Positions 36,597 through 45,651 of a stretch of DNA of 64,000 nucleotides are shown in pieces; position 1 is the first letter of the stretch, and every line of letters starts with the position of its first letter. The notes beneath the pieces are model-generated. The model was not told the DNA's origin. It saw only the letters and a program-made list of their open reading frames with translations, and did not search any database. The stretch is from contig JACMOK010000054.1 in NCBI GenBank assembly GCA_014378065.1, positions 1-64,000 on the forward strand. The letters are read 5' to 3'. The position numbers and the translations under genes were made by a program. This DNA is from Flavobacterium sp. (GTDB lineage: Bacteria > Bacteroidota > Bacteroidia > Flavobacteriales > Flavobacteriaceae).

Positions 36597-37520
36597 TTGA
36601 ACAATAATAAAGAAAAACATACGGCTTTTATAAAATCAGAAGCCCTGCGGCTCGGTTTTTTGTCTTGCGGTATCAGTGCCTCTGGCTTTCTAGAGCAAGA
36701 AGCGCCACGACTTGAAAACTGGCTGCAGCAAAACCATCAAGGGCAGATGGGCTACATGGAGAACCACTTCGACAAACGACTCAATCCGAATTTGCTTGTG
36801 CCTGGGGCTAAAAGTTTGGTGTCATTGCTGCTCAATTACTATCCTTCAGAAACACAGCGATCTGAAAGCTATCAAATTTCTAAATATGCTTATGGTCAGG
36901 ATTATCATTTCGTGATTAAAGAAAAATTAAAAGAGCTGCTGTATTCGATTCAAGAAAATATCGGGGATGTTTCCGGAAGAGTATTCGTAGATTCGGCACC
37001 GGTGTTAGACAAAGCCTGGGCAGCCAAAAGTGGGTTGGGGTGGATTGGAAAAAACAGCAACTTACTGACCAAATCAGTAGGTTCTTTTTATTTTATTGCG
37101 GAACTGATTGTAGATTTAGCCCTGGACTACGATGCAGCAACAACTGATCACTGCGGATCGTGTACCGCATGCATAGACGCTTGTCCGACCGAGGCTATCG
37201 TTGCACCTTATGTTGTAGATGGCAGCAAATGCATTTCGTATTTTACAATCGAACTTCAAGAAAACATTCCCGTTGGCATGAAAGAAAAATTCAACGATTG
37301 GGCTTTCGGCTGTGACATTTGTCAAGATGTTTGTCCGTGGAATAAGTTCTCTAAACCGCATGCAGAGCCGCTGTTTAATCCCAGTCCTGTATTGCTTTCG
37401 ATGACCAAAAAAGATTGGGAGGAAATTACCGAAGAAACCTTTAAGGTGGTATTCAAAAATTCAGCAGTAAATCGAACAAAATACGCAGGTTTAAAACGAA
37501 ATATAGAATTTTTAAAGTAA
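36597..37520 (+). CDS. queG: Epoxyqueuosine reductase
   Basis: 307 residues from the TTG at 36597. The frame stays open upstream to a TTG at 36474, but those 41 codons pass through the extragenic repeat and have no QueG features, while 307 residues is the family's usual size. The N-terminal cobalamin-binding region contains [20 protein letters not shown]. Two 4Fe-4S cluster motifs follow: [16 protein letters not shown] and [11 protein letters not shown]. It reduces epoxyqueuosine to queuosine in tRNA and requires cobalamin. The gene ends 1 base before the convergent membrane protein gene. Confidence 0.92.
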   Translation: MNNNKEKHTAFIKSEALRLGFLSCGISASGFLEQEAPRLENWLQQNHQGQMGYMENHFDKRLNPNLLVPGAKSLVSLLLNYYPSETQRSESYQISKYAYGQDYHFVIKEKLKELLYSIQENIGDVSGRVFVDSAPVLDKAWAAKSGLGWIGKNSNLLTKSVGSFYFIAELIVDLALDYDAATTDHCGSCTACIDACPTEAIVAPYVVDGSKCISYFTIELQENIPVGMKEKFNDWAFGCDICQDVCPWNKFSKPHAEPLFNPSPVLLSMTKKDWEEITEETFKVVFKNSAVNRTKYAGLKRNIEFLK

Positions 37521-37521
37521 T

Positions 37522-39084
37522 CTAAATCAGAATTTTCTTTAAGCCTTCAGCAATACTGCGCCACAGGAAATTGTAAAATGATTTTTCAGGAATTCGATCA
37601 ACATTAATTTGAGCTTCTTTAAGTTTCTTTTTCGTGTCGTTTTTCACAAATAGGTTGGCCACAAAAGTCAGCAGTTTGTTTTTCTTTTTACGGTCTTCCT
37701 TTTTGTAAACGGTAAGCTTTAAATCGTCGTATTTTACCGAAAATGTGCCTTGATTTTTACGATCGTTGCCTGTAAAATTAAAATACATTTCATTCAAGAT
37801 CCCTTTTGCAGTGACATTCATGTAGGGTTTGCTAAACGGAATTATTTTTTCTACTTCAAAATTTCGAATAGCGCCTTTAATCTTAAAACCGTCTGATTTA
37901 TCCATCACATTAAACCTCCAGTTAACGCTCAAGGGCGAAGTATTCATAAACCGACAATTAATGTTTATTTGCAAATCGGCAAGCTTTTGTTGTTTAAAAC
38001 CGCTGCGAATATGAGTTGCGGTCAGATTAAATTTACTAAAAGTTAATTTTCCGGCTCCTTTGTCAAATGATTTTTCTTCTTCATACTGCAGTAAAGCATT
38101 TGTTATTTTAAGGGTATCCAATTTTAAATCGAATTTTAAATCGCGTAATAATTTATTATACAGCGGTTTTTTTTTAAGATCGTCTACAGGAATTTTCGAA
38201 CGGTAGATGTTCGCAATTAAATCATTTAGTGCAACGCATTGGCTATGAAAAAAGAAGTCTTGCTGCTTAAATCCCCATTTCATTTTTTGAACAACGATGG
38301 CAGTCGAACGAACCGTAAACAAGTCTTTTTCCTGAGGAATCTTTTTTACAAATGCTGCACGGCTATACTCCGGGATAAGTTCAAAGTGATTGACAATCAA
38401 ATCACTTTTTGAAGTTTTTATAGCATGGGTTTTAACGTGATAAAAGGTACTGGCCCGATAATACAGACTGTCACAAGTGAACGCGTAATTTTGAAAGTAG
38501 AACGGAACGGTATTTTTTAAAATAGTCTCGGTAATGACAATTCCGTTCAACTGCAACTTTACATTCTGCACACTTAACAAAGCTTTGTTGGTCTGAGAAT
38601 CAATAATTTTGACATCACCATGGTCCAAATAGATGTCTGACACGGTAATAATCTTTTCGAAAGGAGCCACCACTGATGAGCGTACTTTGGAAGAATAGTT
38701 GCCCGATTTTTGGCTTTTTTTATAAAAAATTAGCTTCGGAGTGTTTATTGTAATACTTCGCGCTTTGATCTTGTCGCTAAAAAGTAATGACCACAATTTA
38801 AATTCTTTTACTTCTACTGATTTTACTTTGGCGTAAATTCCAGATTTATTAATCGTGTCTGTGAGCGCAGTTTTTGGAATGATGACAATATCGTTGGCCT
38901 TGATGTTGCTATCTAACAAAGAAACATCGATCTTTTTATAGGTAATGACATAGGAAGACTCATTTTTCTCATTGATGATTTTTGGCAACTGGAATTTGAT
39001 CCACCAATTTAATCCAATATTCAAGACAAGTATAAGCACCAGTAAGAATGCAACTCCGACAATTATTTTCCAATGCCATTTCAT
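37522..39084 (-). CDS. AsmA-like (DUF748-type) membrane-anchored protein of unknown function
   Basis: 520 residues. One N-terminal membrane helix (MKWHWKIIVGVAFLLVLILV) leads into a long periplasmic beta-rich region with recurring short strands and phrases such as KSVEVKEFKLWSLLFSDKIKARSITINTPKL, split by charged loops. This layout resembles AsmA/TamB-like proteins, which bridge membranes and may carry lipid. The C-terminal part (KKLKEAQINVDRIPEKSFYNFLWRS) looks helical and amphipathic. The similarity is structural impression only; no motif proves it. It is transcribed alone. Confidence 0.65.
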   Translation of the reverse strand: MKWHWKIIVGVAFLLVLILVLNIGLNWWIKFQLPKIINEKNESSYVITYKKIDVSLLDSNIKANDIVIIPKTALTDTINKSGIYAKVKSVEVKEFKLWSLLFSDKIKARSITINTPKLIFYKKSQKSGNYSSKVRSSVVAPFEKIITVSDIYLDHGDVKIIDSQTNKALLSVQNVKLQLNGIVITETILKNTVPFYFQNYAFTCDSLYYRASTFYHVKTHAIKTSKSDLIVNHFELIPEYSRAAFVKKIPQEKDLFTVRSTAIVVQKMKWGFKQQDFFFHSQCVALNDLIANIYRSKIPVDDLKKKPLYNKLLRDLKFDLKLDTLKITNALLQYEEEKSFDKGAGKLTFSKFNLTATHIRSGFKQQKLADLQININCRFMNTSPLSVNWRFNVMDKSDGFKIKGAIRNFEVEKIIPFSKPYMNVTAKGILNEMYFNFTGNDRKNQGTFSVKYDDLKLTVYKKEDRKKKNKLLTFVANLFVKNDTKKKLKEAQINVDRIPEKSFYNFLWRSIAEGLKKILI

Positions 39085-39168
39085 TCGTAAAATAATTTTT
39101 AAGATTACTTATAAATAAAAGTAAGGATAAATGTACGGACCAATTAAAATTTGTGATTTCTTTAAAAC

Positions 39169-39201
39169 AAAAAACCCGAATAAAACTATTCGGGTTTTTT
39201 T
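39169..39201 (-). terminator. Terminator of tRNA-Phe
   Basis: CCCGAATA/TATTCGGG with a 4-base loop and A-rich and T-rich flanks on both sides, two bases beyond the tRNA 3' end on minus. Confidence 0.85.
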
Positions 39202-39202
39202 G

Positions 39203-39275
39203 TGGTACCTCCAGGGATCGAACCAGGGACACATGGATTTTCAGTCCATTGCTCTACCATCTGAGCTAAGGTACC
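39203..39275 (-). tRNA. tRNA-Phe (anticodon GAA)
   Basis: 73 bases on minus. The acceptor GGTACCT pairs with AGGTACC; the D arm is GCTC...GAGC; the anticodon stem ATGGA/TCCAT encloses CTGAAAA (anticodon GAA); the T arm is CCTGG-TTCGATC-CCAGG-like (CCTGG); the discriminator is A. CCA is not encoded. Confidence 0.96.
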
Positions 39276-39293
39276 ATTGCTTTGACGCGGGTG

Positions 39294-39323
39294 CAAATAT
39301 AGGATGATTTTTAATTTATCCAA
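39294..39323 (-). promoter_or_regulatory. Complete Bacteroidetes promoter for tRNA-Phe
   Basis: On minus: TTG at 39323-39321, a spacer of exactly 19 bases, TATATTTG at 39301-39294. Its presence across 39304 argues against a coaX start there. Confidence 0.85.
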
Positions 39324-39375
39324 AACAATTATTAAAAAAAATCAATTCGTAACTTCGCCGCTGACACAATCCCAT

Positions 39376-40110
39376 ATGCTATTAGCCATCGATGTAGGGA
39401 ATACCCGAATTAAAGGCGCTGTATTTGAACAGCATACGCTTTTAGAGACTTTCGTATTTTCAAAAGAAGCCCTTCAAATAAACGCAAACGCAATATTAAA
39501 ACGATATCCAAAATGCAGCGACATGATTCTGGCTGCTGTTGGCAATATCGAGAAAGAAGCTATTTTGTCTTGGGGTAAGAATCTGAATGTGCATTTTGTT
39601 TCACAGCAAGACCATTTTCCATTTCGAAACTTATACAAAACCCCGCAAACTTTGGGGATCGACCGGATGGTCTTGGCTGCTGGTGCAGTGTGGCAATTTC
39701 CAAACCAAAATCGATTGGTCATTGATGCGGGAACCTGCATTACCTATGATTTTATTGATGTAGCTGACAATTACAGGGGAGGTGCAATTTCGCCAGGACT
39801 AAAAATGAGGTATGAATCCCTACACCACTACACTGCCAAATTGCCTTTGTTGACCATGGAAGATCCTGCGGAAGCGATAGGTAATTCTACAAATGAATCC
39901 ATACATTCAGGCGTAGTTAACGGAATAACGCATGAAATCGACGGATTCATAAATCAATATCAACAGCAGTATGCAAACTTTATAATAATTTTAACTGGTG
40001 GGGATGCCGAATTTTTGGCTAAACGATTAAAAAATACCATATTTGCCAATTCAAATTTTCTTCTTGAGAGTCTGAACCAAACTTTTCAATATAAAATCAA
40101 AAATGATTAA
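39376..40110 (+). CDS. coaX: Type III pantothenate kinase
   Basis: 244 residues from the ATG at 39376. The frame is open from 39304, but that segment holds the tRNA-Phe promoter, and the family begins with the phosphate loop, here MLLAIDVGNTRIKGAVF. Other ASKHA-fold motifs: GIDRMVLAAGA, VIDAGTCITYDFID, GGAISPGLKMRYESL and ILTGGDAEFLAKRL. It makes 4'-phosphopantothenate, the first step of CoA synthesis, and requires a monovalent cation. It overlaps the following outer-membrane protein gene by 8 bases, opening a plus-strand run through ppiD. Confidence 0.96.
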   Translation: MLLAIDVGNTRIKGAVFEQHTLLETFVFSKEALQINANAILKRYPKCSDMILAAVGNIEKEAILSWGKNLNVHFVSQQDHFPFRNLYKTPQTLGIDRMVLAAGAVWQFPNQNRLVIDAGTCITYDFIDVADNYRGGAISPGLKMRYESLHHYTAKLPLLTMEDPAEAIGNSTNESIHSGVVNGITHEIDGFINQYQQQYANFIIILTGGDAEFLAKRLKNTIFANSNFLLESLNQTFQYKIKND

Positions 40111-41350
40111 AAAGATTCTGTTAGCTACTTATTTGCTATTTTCTTTCGCAGCCATAGCCCAGCAAGCCACTTCATCACCATATTCGTTTTACGGCGTCGG
40201 GGATATTCGTTTTAAAGGAACAGTCGAAAACAGATTAATGGGTAGTGTAGGCATATTTCCAGATAGTATTCACATCAACCTCCAGAATCCCGCTTCTTAC
40301 TCTAGTTTGAAGTTAGCATCCTTTACAGTTGGCGGGGCATTCAACTCGACGAGAATTAATTCCTACCAAGGCAATGATAAAGCACAGCGCACAACGCTCG
40401 ATTACATGGCCGTCGGTTTGCCAATCGGGAAAAAGTATGGTGTAGTTTTAGGACTAATCCCTTACTCGGCCGTCGGGTATAGAATCCAGAATACTATTGA
40501 CGCGTCGGGTATAAAAAGAAGATATGAGGGCAGCGGTGGACTCAATAAAGTATTTTTGGGTTACGCTTATCAAATTAATCCAAACTTCAGCGTGGGTGCC
40601 GATTTAAGTTATAATTTCGGGAATATTCAAACCAACAATATCAAATATGTTCCTGAGGTTGAATTCGGAACGCAGGAGACCAACACTTCAGAAATGGCCG
40701 GCGTTAATGTAAACCTCGGGGCGATTTATCAAAGGAAAGTAAAAAACCATGATTTCTACGCGAGCCTAGCCTTCACACCACAAAGCAACCTTCGCACCAG
40801 CAACGTCAGAACGATATCTTCCATTCTTTATTCTGAAGATTATACGCCCGGAATCATTGACCAACTCGATCCTGAAAAAAGCACGGTTACTTTAAAGCTT
40901 CCAAGCCAACTTTCATTTGGTGGTGGGTTCGGACAAAATAAAAAATGGTTGATTGGCGCCGAAATCACTCTAAAACAAACCGGAGATTTCTCAAATCGGT
41001 TCAATGATGTCAAACAGGCGTCATTTGAAAATGCCACGCGTTACAGTTTAGGAGGTTATTATATCCCCAATTACAATTCTTTCTCCAATTATCTAAAAAA
41101 GATTACCTATCGCGCTGGGATGCGATTTGAAAAAACAGGGATGGTAATTCGCAACGAATCGATAAAAGATTACGCTTTTACTGGTGGTTTCGGACTTCCG
41201 CTGGGTGGTGTCTTTTCCAACCTCAATATCGGTGTCGAATACGGCAGAAGAGGCACTGCGAAAGCCAATCTAGTTGAAGAAAATTATACCAATGTGATCA
41301 TGAGCCTGTCCCTTAACGACAAATGGTTTGTGAAAAGAAAGTTCGACTAA
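40103..41350 (+). CDS. Outer-membrane beta-barrel protein
   Basis: 415 residues. A signal peptide (MIKKILLATYLLFSFAAIAQ) is followed by SSPYSFYGVGD, a start shared by many Bacteroidetes barrel proteins related to FadL/OmpP1. The body is a series of alternating amphipathic strands ending in ANLVEENYTNVIMSLSLNDKWF, a plausible barrel end. Substrate unknown. It overlaps coaX, and lptC follows 11 bases later, so it may belong to a conserved envelope cluster. Confidence 0.8.
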   Translation: MIKKILLATYLLFSFAAIAQQATSSPYSFYGVGDIRFKGTVENRLMGSVGIFPDSIHINLQNPASYSSLKLASFTVGGAFNSTRINSYQGNDKAQRTTLDYMAVGLPIGKKYGVVLGLIPYSAVGYRIQNTIDASGIKRRYEGSGGLNKVFLGYAYQINPNFSVGADLSYNFGNIQTNNIKYVPEVEFGTQETNTSEMAGVNVNLGAIYQRKVKNHDFYASLAFTPQSNLRTSNVRTISSILYSEDYTPGIIDQLDPEKSTVTLKLPSQLSFGGGFGQNKKWLIGAEITLKQTGDFSNRFNDVKQASFENATRYSLGGYYIPNYNSFSNYLKKITYRAGMRFEKTGMVIRNESIKDYAFTGGFGLPLGGVFSNLNIGVEYGRRGTAKANLVEENYTNVIMSLSLNDKWFVKRKFD

Positions 41351-41361
41351 ACTGGTTTTAA

Positions 41362-41919
41362 ATGATGATCTTTAAAAAGCTAGACCCTGCGATTTTATTA
41401 TTAGCCATTTTCACGGTCCTGTTGTTTTGGGGCTGTGAAAGTAATTTTAAAGACGTTCAAAAAATGGATTATTCTGAATTCATCCCAAGTGGAGAAGCAG
41501 ATGATTTCAATTTAAAATATACAGACTCCGGAAAAATAAAGTCAATTTTGCTGAGCCCAAAAATGCTCGATTACGCCAACGTCGATTTTCCATTTACTGA
41601 ATTTCCAAAAGGGATTCACGTGACCATGTATGACAATAAAGGAAAGAAGACTCTTATTGTAGCCGATTATGGCGTTACATTTAAAGGAACAGATATTATC
41701 GATTTGCAGCACAACGTGAAAATATCTAACGAAACAGGGCAATTGCTTGAAACAGAACAATTGTATTTCGACCAAAAAAACGAATGGTTTTTTACTGAAA
41801 AAAAGTTTAAATTTACAGATCCGAAAGGTGTTTCTTTTGGACAAGGAATTGATTTCAGCAAAGATTTTAAAATCGTCAATTCGCAACGGATTAACGGACA
41901 GATTGATAGTCAAGAATAA
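41362..41919 (+). CDS. lptC: LPS export periplasmic protein LptC
   Basis: 185 residues. An N-terminal helix ends in LLFWGCES, a lipobox-like cysteine. The rest is the LptC beta-jellyroll: PKMLDYANVDFPFTEFPKG, then ADYGVTFKGTDIIDLQHNVKI and TEQLYFDQKNEWFFTEKKF. LptC links the LptBFG transporter to LptA in the periplasm. The C-terminal part (GVSFGQGIDFSKDFK) is the LptA-facing edge. ATG 41365 is an equal alternative start. Confidence 0.88.
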   Translation: MMIFKKLDPAILLLAIFTVLLFWGCESNFKDVQKMDYSEFIPSGEADDFNLKYTDSGKIKSILLSPKMLDYANVDFPFTEFPKGIHVTMYDNKGKKTLIVADYGVTFKGTDIIDLQHNVKISNETGQLLETEQLYFDQKNEWFFTEKKFKFTDPKGVSFGQGIDFSKDFKIVNSQRINGQIDSQE

Positions 41920-41934
41920 CCTAATAATCCCAAT

Positions 41935-42129
41935 ATGAATTATTTGAAATACACCCAATACGTCTATCTGGTTTTTGGCATCTACTTTATTTACGACGGG
42001 ATTACGAAGTGGGGTGATCAAGACAAGCCTTGGTTGAGTTTTATCATCGCCGCGCTGGCCATTTTTATGTTTTTTTTCCGCAGGAGATTTGCCAAAAAAT
42101 TTGAAGACAACAACAACAAGCGAACCTAA
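41935..42129 (+). CDS. Small two-helix membrane protein
   Basis: 64 residues with two membrane helices (about 8-24 and 35-50) and a basic C-terminal tail (RRRFAKKFEDNNNKRT), which should face the cytoplasm. It is 15 bases after lptC and 3 bases before the CNNM gene, so it is surely translated from the same message. No family is recognised. Confidence 0.75.
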   Translation: MNYLKYTQYVYLVFGIYFIYDGITKWGDQDKPWLSFIIAALAIFMFFFRRRFAKKFEDNNNKRT

Positions 42130-42132
42130 CCC

Positions 42133-43392
42133 ATGCAAATTAGTATTATAATCCTGTGTCTAATACTAGCTGCCTTTTTTTCAGGAATGGAAATTGCATT
42201 TATCTCTTCCAACAAAATTTATCTAGAGATAGAAAAAAAACAAGACAGCTTATTGTCGAAGGTTCTCACCCGACTTACTGAAAAACCTTCAAAATTTATT
42301 GCTTCAATGTTGATTGGCAATACGATTGTACTGGTAATTTACGGGTTTTTTATGGGAGAATTACTGATGCATTGGATTGTTGGTCTCGGTTTTAACTTTA
42401 CTGGTTTGTCTAACGTGTTGATTCAAACCGTAATTTCTACTTTCGTGGTTTTACTTACCTCAGAATTTATCCCCAAGGTTTTTTTTCAAATTTATGCCAA
42501 TCGACTAATTAAATTCCTGGCACTTCCCGCTTATTTGTTTTATTTACTATTCTACTTTATTTCGACGTTCGTTCTTTGGATTTCTAATTTTATTTTAAGA
42601 AAATTTTTTGGTACTGAAGGCGATCAGGTGCAACTTTTTTTTAGTAAAATTGAATTGGGAAATTATATTACAGAGCAGATGAGTACCGTTGAAGACTATG
42701 AAAACGTCGATTCTGAGATTCAGATCTTTCAAAATGCATTGGAGTTCTCGGCAGTCAAAGCCCGCGACATCATGTCTCCGCGTACCGAAATCTCAGGCGT
42801 GGATATTTATGACTCAATCCCCGACTTACAGGAGAAGTTTATTGAAACTGGCTATTCCAAAATTCTGGTTTATCAAAACTCACATGACGATATTTTGGGA
42901 TATGTCAACTCGTTTGAATTGTTTAAAAAACCAAAAACCATAAAATCAGTAATGATTCCGGTTGAATTTGTGCCAGAAACTATTTTCATCAAAGACGTCT
43001 TAGAATTACTTACCAAGAGAAGGAAAAGTGTTGCCATCGTTTTAGATGAATATGGCGGCACTTCAGGAATGATCACAATTGAAGATATCGTTGAGGAACT
43101 CTTTGGAGAAATTGAAGACGAACACGATTCAGAAGAAGAGCTCGTCGAGAAACTGCTTGACAATGACGATTATTTATTTTCAACACGACTTGATGTGGAA
43201 TACTTAAATCAAAATTACAAACTTAATATTCCTGAAAGCGATTCCTACGGAACCTTGGGAGGATTTATTGTCAATTTTACCAAGGAAATTCCGCAAAAAG
43301 GTGACCAGATTGTGATTGATAAATTTCATTTTACCGTTGAAGAATCGACAAATAAAAAAATTGAATTGGTTAAAATGAAGATCACAACCTAA
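42133..43392 (+). CDS. CNNM/CBS/CorC-domain transporter (hemolysin-like)
   Basis: 419 residues. The N-terminal CNNM membrane domain (three to four helices, residues 1-170; FFSGMEIAFISSNK) is followed by two CBS domains (about 200-330; VKARDIMSPRTEI, KSVAIVLDEYGGTSGMIT) and a C-terminal CorC_HlyC domain (GTLGGFIVNFT). The family exports or regulates Mg2+ or Co2+ and is often named hemolysin without proof of lysis. Between the membrane and CBS parts is an acidic helix. The last 50 residues carry an acidic patch (EIEDEHDSEEELVE) before the CorC domain. Confidence 0.93.
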   Translation: MQISIIILCLILAAFFSGMEIAFISSNKIYLEIEKKQDSLLSKVLTRLTEKPSKFIASMLIGNTIVLVIYGFFMGELLMHWIVGLGFNFTGLSNVLIQTVISTFVVLLTSEFIPKVFFQIYANRLIKFLALPAYLFYLLFYFISTFVLWISNFILRKFFGTEGDQVQLFFSKIELGNYITEQMSTVEDYENVDSEIQIFQNALEFSAVKARDIMSPRTEISGVDIYDSIPDLQEKFIETGYSKILVYQNSHDDILGYVNSFELFKKPKTIKSVMIPVEFVPETIFIKDVLELLTKRRKSVAIVLDEYGGTSGMITIEDIVEELFGEIEDEHDSEEELVEKLLDNDDYLFSTRLDVEYLNQNYKLNIPESDSYGTLGGFIVNFTKEIPQKGDQIVIDKFHFTVEESTNKKIELVKMKITT

Positions 43393-43500
43393 GTTTCAAA
43401 AAATTAGTCCTGATTCTTGCAAATTTTAAGGGCACAACTATGGTTATTAAATAGATAATTGTATTTTCGCAAACTGAATTAAAAATCAACAAAAATAAAA

Positions 43501-45600
43501 ATGGCAGTTTTACAAAAAATCAGACAACGTTCCTTACTTCTAATACTAGTTATTGGTTTCTGTTTATTCGCATTTATCATCGGCGATTTATTTAATAAAG
43601 GCGGATTTAGCCAAACCTCAAAATACGTAGGGAGCATTAACGGTAAAGATGTTGCTTTTGAAGATTTCAGAGTAAAAGTAAGCAATGTAGAAAAAAGCGG
43701 GCAACAGGGAATGACGCCAACGCAGGCGGTAAACCGCGTCTGGGATCAAGAGATTTCTATTGCTTTGCTGACAGACCAATTTGATAAACTGGGCATACGC
43801 GCCGGCGAAAAACATATTATTGAAGCGTTTAAGAACGACCAGAATATCGGGAAAAATCCAATGTTTCTCAACGCGGCGGGCGTTTTTGATTTGGCCAAAT
43901 TTAAGGAGTATTTTAAATCAAATCCCGAGCAGGCACAGTATGTAAAAGACAGAGAAAAAGATGCGGAGCTGAATGCAAAATACCAAATTTACAATACGTT
44001 GGTTAAAGCAGGAATGTATACAACCGAAACAGAAGGAAAGCTTAAATACGAAATGGAAACCAGCAAAGTCAATTTTGATTATGTGGCGGTGTTGTTTTCT
44101 TCAATCAAAGACAGTGATGTTAAAGTGACTGATGCAGAGATTACCGATTATATGAAGAAGAACGAAAAGAAATATAAAGCCGAGGAAACACGTGAAGTAG
44201 AATATGTTTTGGTTGAAGATAAAGCTTCCGCCGAAGACGAGAACGAAGTGAAAACATCGATAAATGCCCTTTTGAACAGCAGCATTGTTTACAATAAAAC
44301 GACCAATAAAAATGACACTTTACCCGGATTTAAGTCCGTTACAAATAATGCCGAATTTGTAAATTCCCATTCAGATTTGCCATACGATTCTACTTATGTA
44401 GCTAAAAAGGACTTGCCTGCGGAACATGCAGAAGCGTTGTTTAACCTACCACAGGGTGAAATTTACGGCCCATATATGCGCGGTGCATATACTTGCATTT
44501 CCAAATCGTTAGGTAGAAAAGCGGGAGCAAATGCCAAAGCAAGTCACATTTTAATAAGTTATGAAGGAACGCAGGTTCCCAATAAAAAAGAAAAGAGAAC
44601 CAAAGAACAAGCTAAAGCCAAAGCAGAAATGTTACTGGCGCAAGTAAAAGCAAATCCTTCCAGTTTCTTAATGTTGGCTTTGACCAATTCAGACGATTCT
44701 TCTGCGCAACAAGGTGGCGATTTGGGGTACTTTAGCCAGGGTCAAATGGTAAAGCCGTTCAACGACTTCGTATTCAATAATCCCATCGGTTCGATTGGCT
44801 TGGTTGAAACCGATTTCGGCTTTCACATTATCAACGTTACTGATAAACAAGACGCGGTGCGTTTGGCTACTATTGCTCAAAAAATTGAGCCTTCGGAAGC
44901 CACCAACGATAAATTGTATACCAAAGCGGTAAAGTTTGAGATGGATGCTAACAGCCAAGATTTTGAAAAAGTTGCTAAAGCATCTGGCTTAACTGTAAAT
45001 CCATCAGTTAAAGTAAAAGCGATGGACGAAACGTTTGGCGCTTTAGGTGCACAAAGACAACTCGTAAGATGGGCCTTTGAAAAAGAAACGAAAGTGGGTA
45101 ATGTGAAGCGTTTTGAAATAGCCAATGTTGGAAACGTAATTGCTAAACTTAAAAAAGTGAGTGAAAAAGGATTGATGTCGGTTGAAGAAGCGAAGCCCTC
45201 AGTAGAACCGATATTGAAGAACAAGAAAAAAGCAGAAAAAATTAAAGCCAAGATGACCGGCACTACATTAGAATCGATCGCAAAAGCATCTGGTGCTGCA
45301 GTACAGCAGGCAGTTGGCTTAACGATAGAAAATGCAAATATTCCAAATGCCGGACCGGAGAGAAAAGTAGTGGGAACCGCTTTTGCTTTAAGCATAAACA
45401 AGCTATCAGCACCCATTGAAGGTAACTCCGGAATATATGTAGTAAAACCAACGTTGATAGAACGGGCTCCTGCTCTAAAAAACCATAGTGATTACATTGC
45501 CAAAGTTAAGTCGCAAGTAGCCGGTTATTCTGGAAGAGTCATTCCTGCTTTAAAAGTGGATGCTGATATTGAAGACAACAGGGCACAATTCAACTATTAA
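43501..45600 (+). CDS. PpiD-like peptidyl-prolyl isomerase, periplasmic chaperone
   Basis: 699 residues. One N-terminal anchor helix (LLLILVIGFCLFAFIIGDLF), a SurA_N-like region (about 40-200; INGKDVAFEDFR), and one clear parvulin domain (about 340-450: KASHILISYEG, QQGGDLGYFSQGQMVKPFNDF, FGFHIINV). The C-terminal region is a second, less regular rotamase-like segment. It folds outer-membrane proteins as they leave Sec. A -7-like TATTTTCG (one mismatch) is 44 bases upstream, so it likely has its own promoter. Confidence 0.93.
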   Translation: MAVLQKIRQRSLLLILVIGFCLFAFIIGDLFNKGGFSQTSKYVGSINGKDVAFEDFRVKVSNVEKSGQQGMTPTQAVNRVWDQEISIALLTDQFDKLGIRAGEKHIIEAFKNDQNIGKNPMFLNAAGVFDLAKFKEYFKSNPEQAQYVKDREKDAELNAKYQIYNTLVKAGMYTTETEGKLKYEMETSKVNFDYVAVLFSSIKDSDVKVTDAEITDYMKKNEKKYKAEETREVEYVLVEDKASAEDENEVKTSINALLNSSIVYNKTTNKNDTLPGFKSVTNNAEFVNSHSDLPYDSTYVAKKDLPAEHAEALFNLPQGEIYGPYMRGAYTCISKSLGRKAGANAKASHILISYEGTQVPNKKEKRTKEQAKAKAEMLLAQVKANPSSFLMLALTNSDDSSAQQGGDLGYFSQGQMVKPFNDFVFNNPIGSIGLVETDFGFHIINVTDKQDAVRLATIAQKIEPSEATNDKLYTKAVKFEMDANSQDFEKVAKASGLTVNPSVKVKAMDETFGALGAQRQLVRWAFEKETKVGNVKRFEIANVGNVIAKLKKVSEKGLMSVEEAKPSVEPILKNKKKAEKIKAKMTGTTLESIAKASGAAVQQAVGLTIENANIPNAGPERKVVGTAFALSINKLSAPIEGNSGIYVVKPTLIERAPALKNHSDYIAKVKSQVAGYSGRVIPALKVDADIEDNRAQFNY

Positions 45601-45613
45601 TATTATCCGATTC

Positions 45614-45651
45614 AAAAAAAATCCCGATTCAAACGAGTCGGGATTTTTTTT
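45614..45651 (+). terminator. Terminator between convergent ppiD-like and GHMP kinase genes
   Basis: ATCCCGATTC with GAGTCGGGAT around AAAC (one internal mismatch), flanked by A7 and T8, so it works in both directions. The T tract touches the stop codon of the minus gene at 45650. Confidence 0.85.

Noticed and set aside
41542..42138. A 198-codon minus-strand frame opposite lptC and the small membrane protein
   Set aside because: lptC has clear family features on plus. The reverse frame has scattered residues with no fold and no promoter.
44877..45416. A 179-codon minus-strand frame opposite the PpiD-like gene
   Set aside because: It is a shadow of a clear coding frame with repeated Lys/Ala codons; the reverse reads as Ser/Phe/Ala-rich, typical of antisense to basic proteins.
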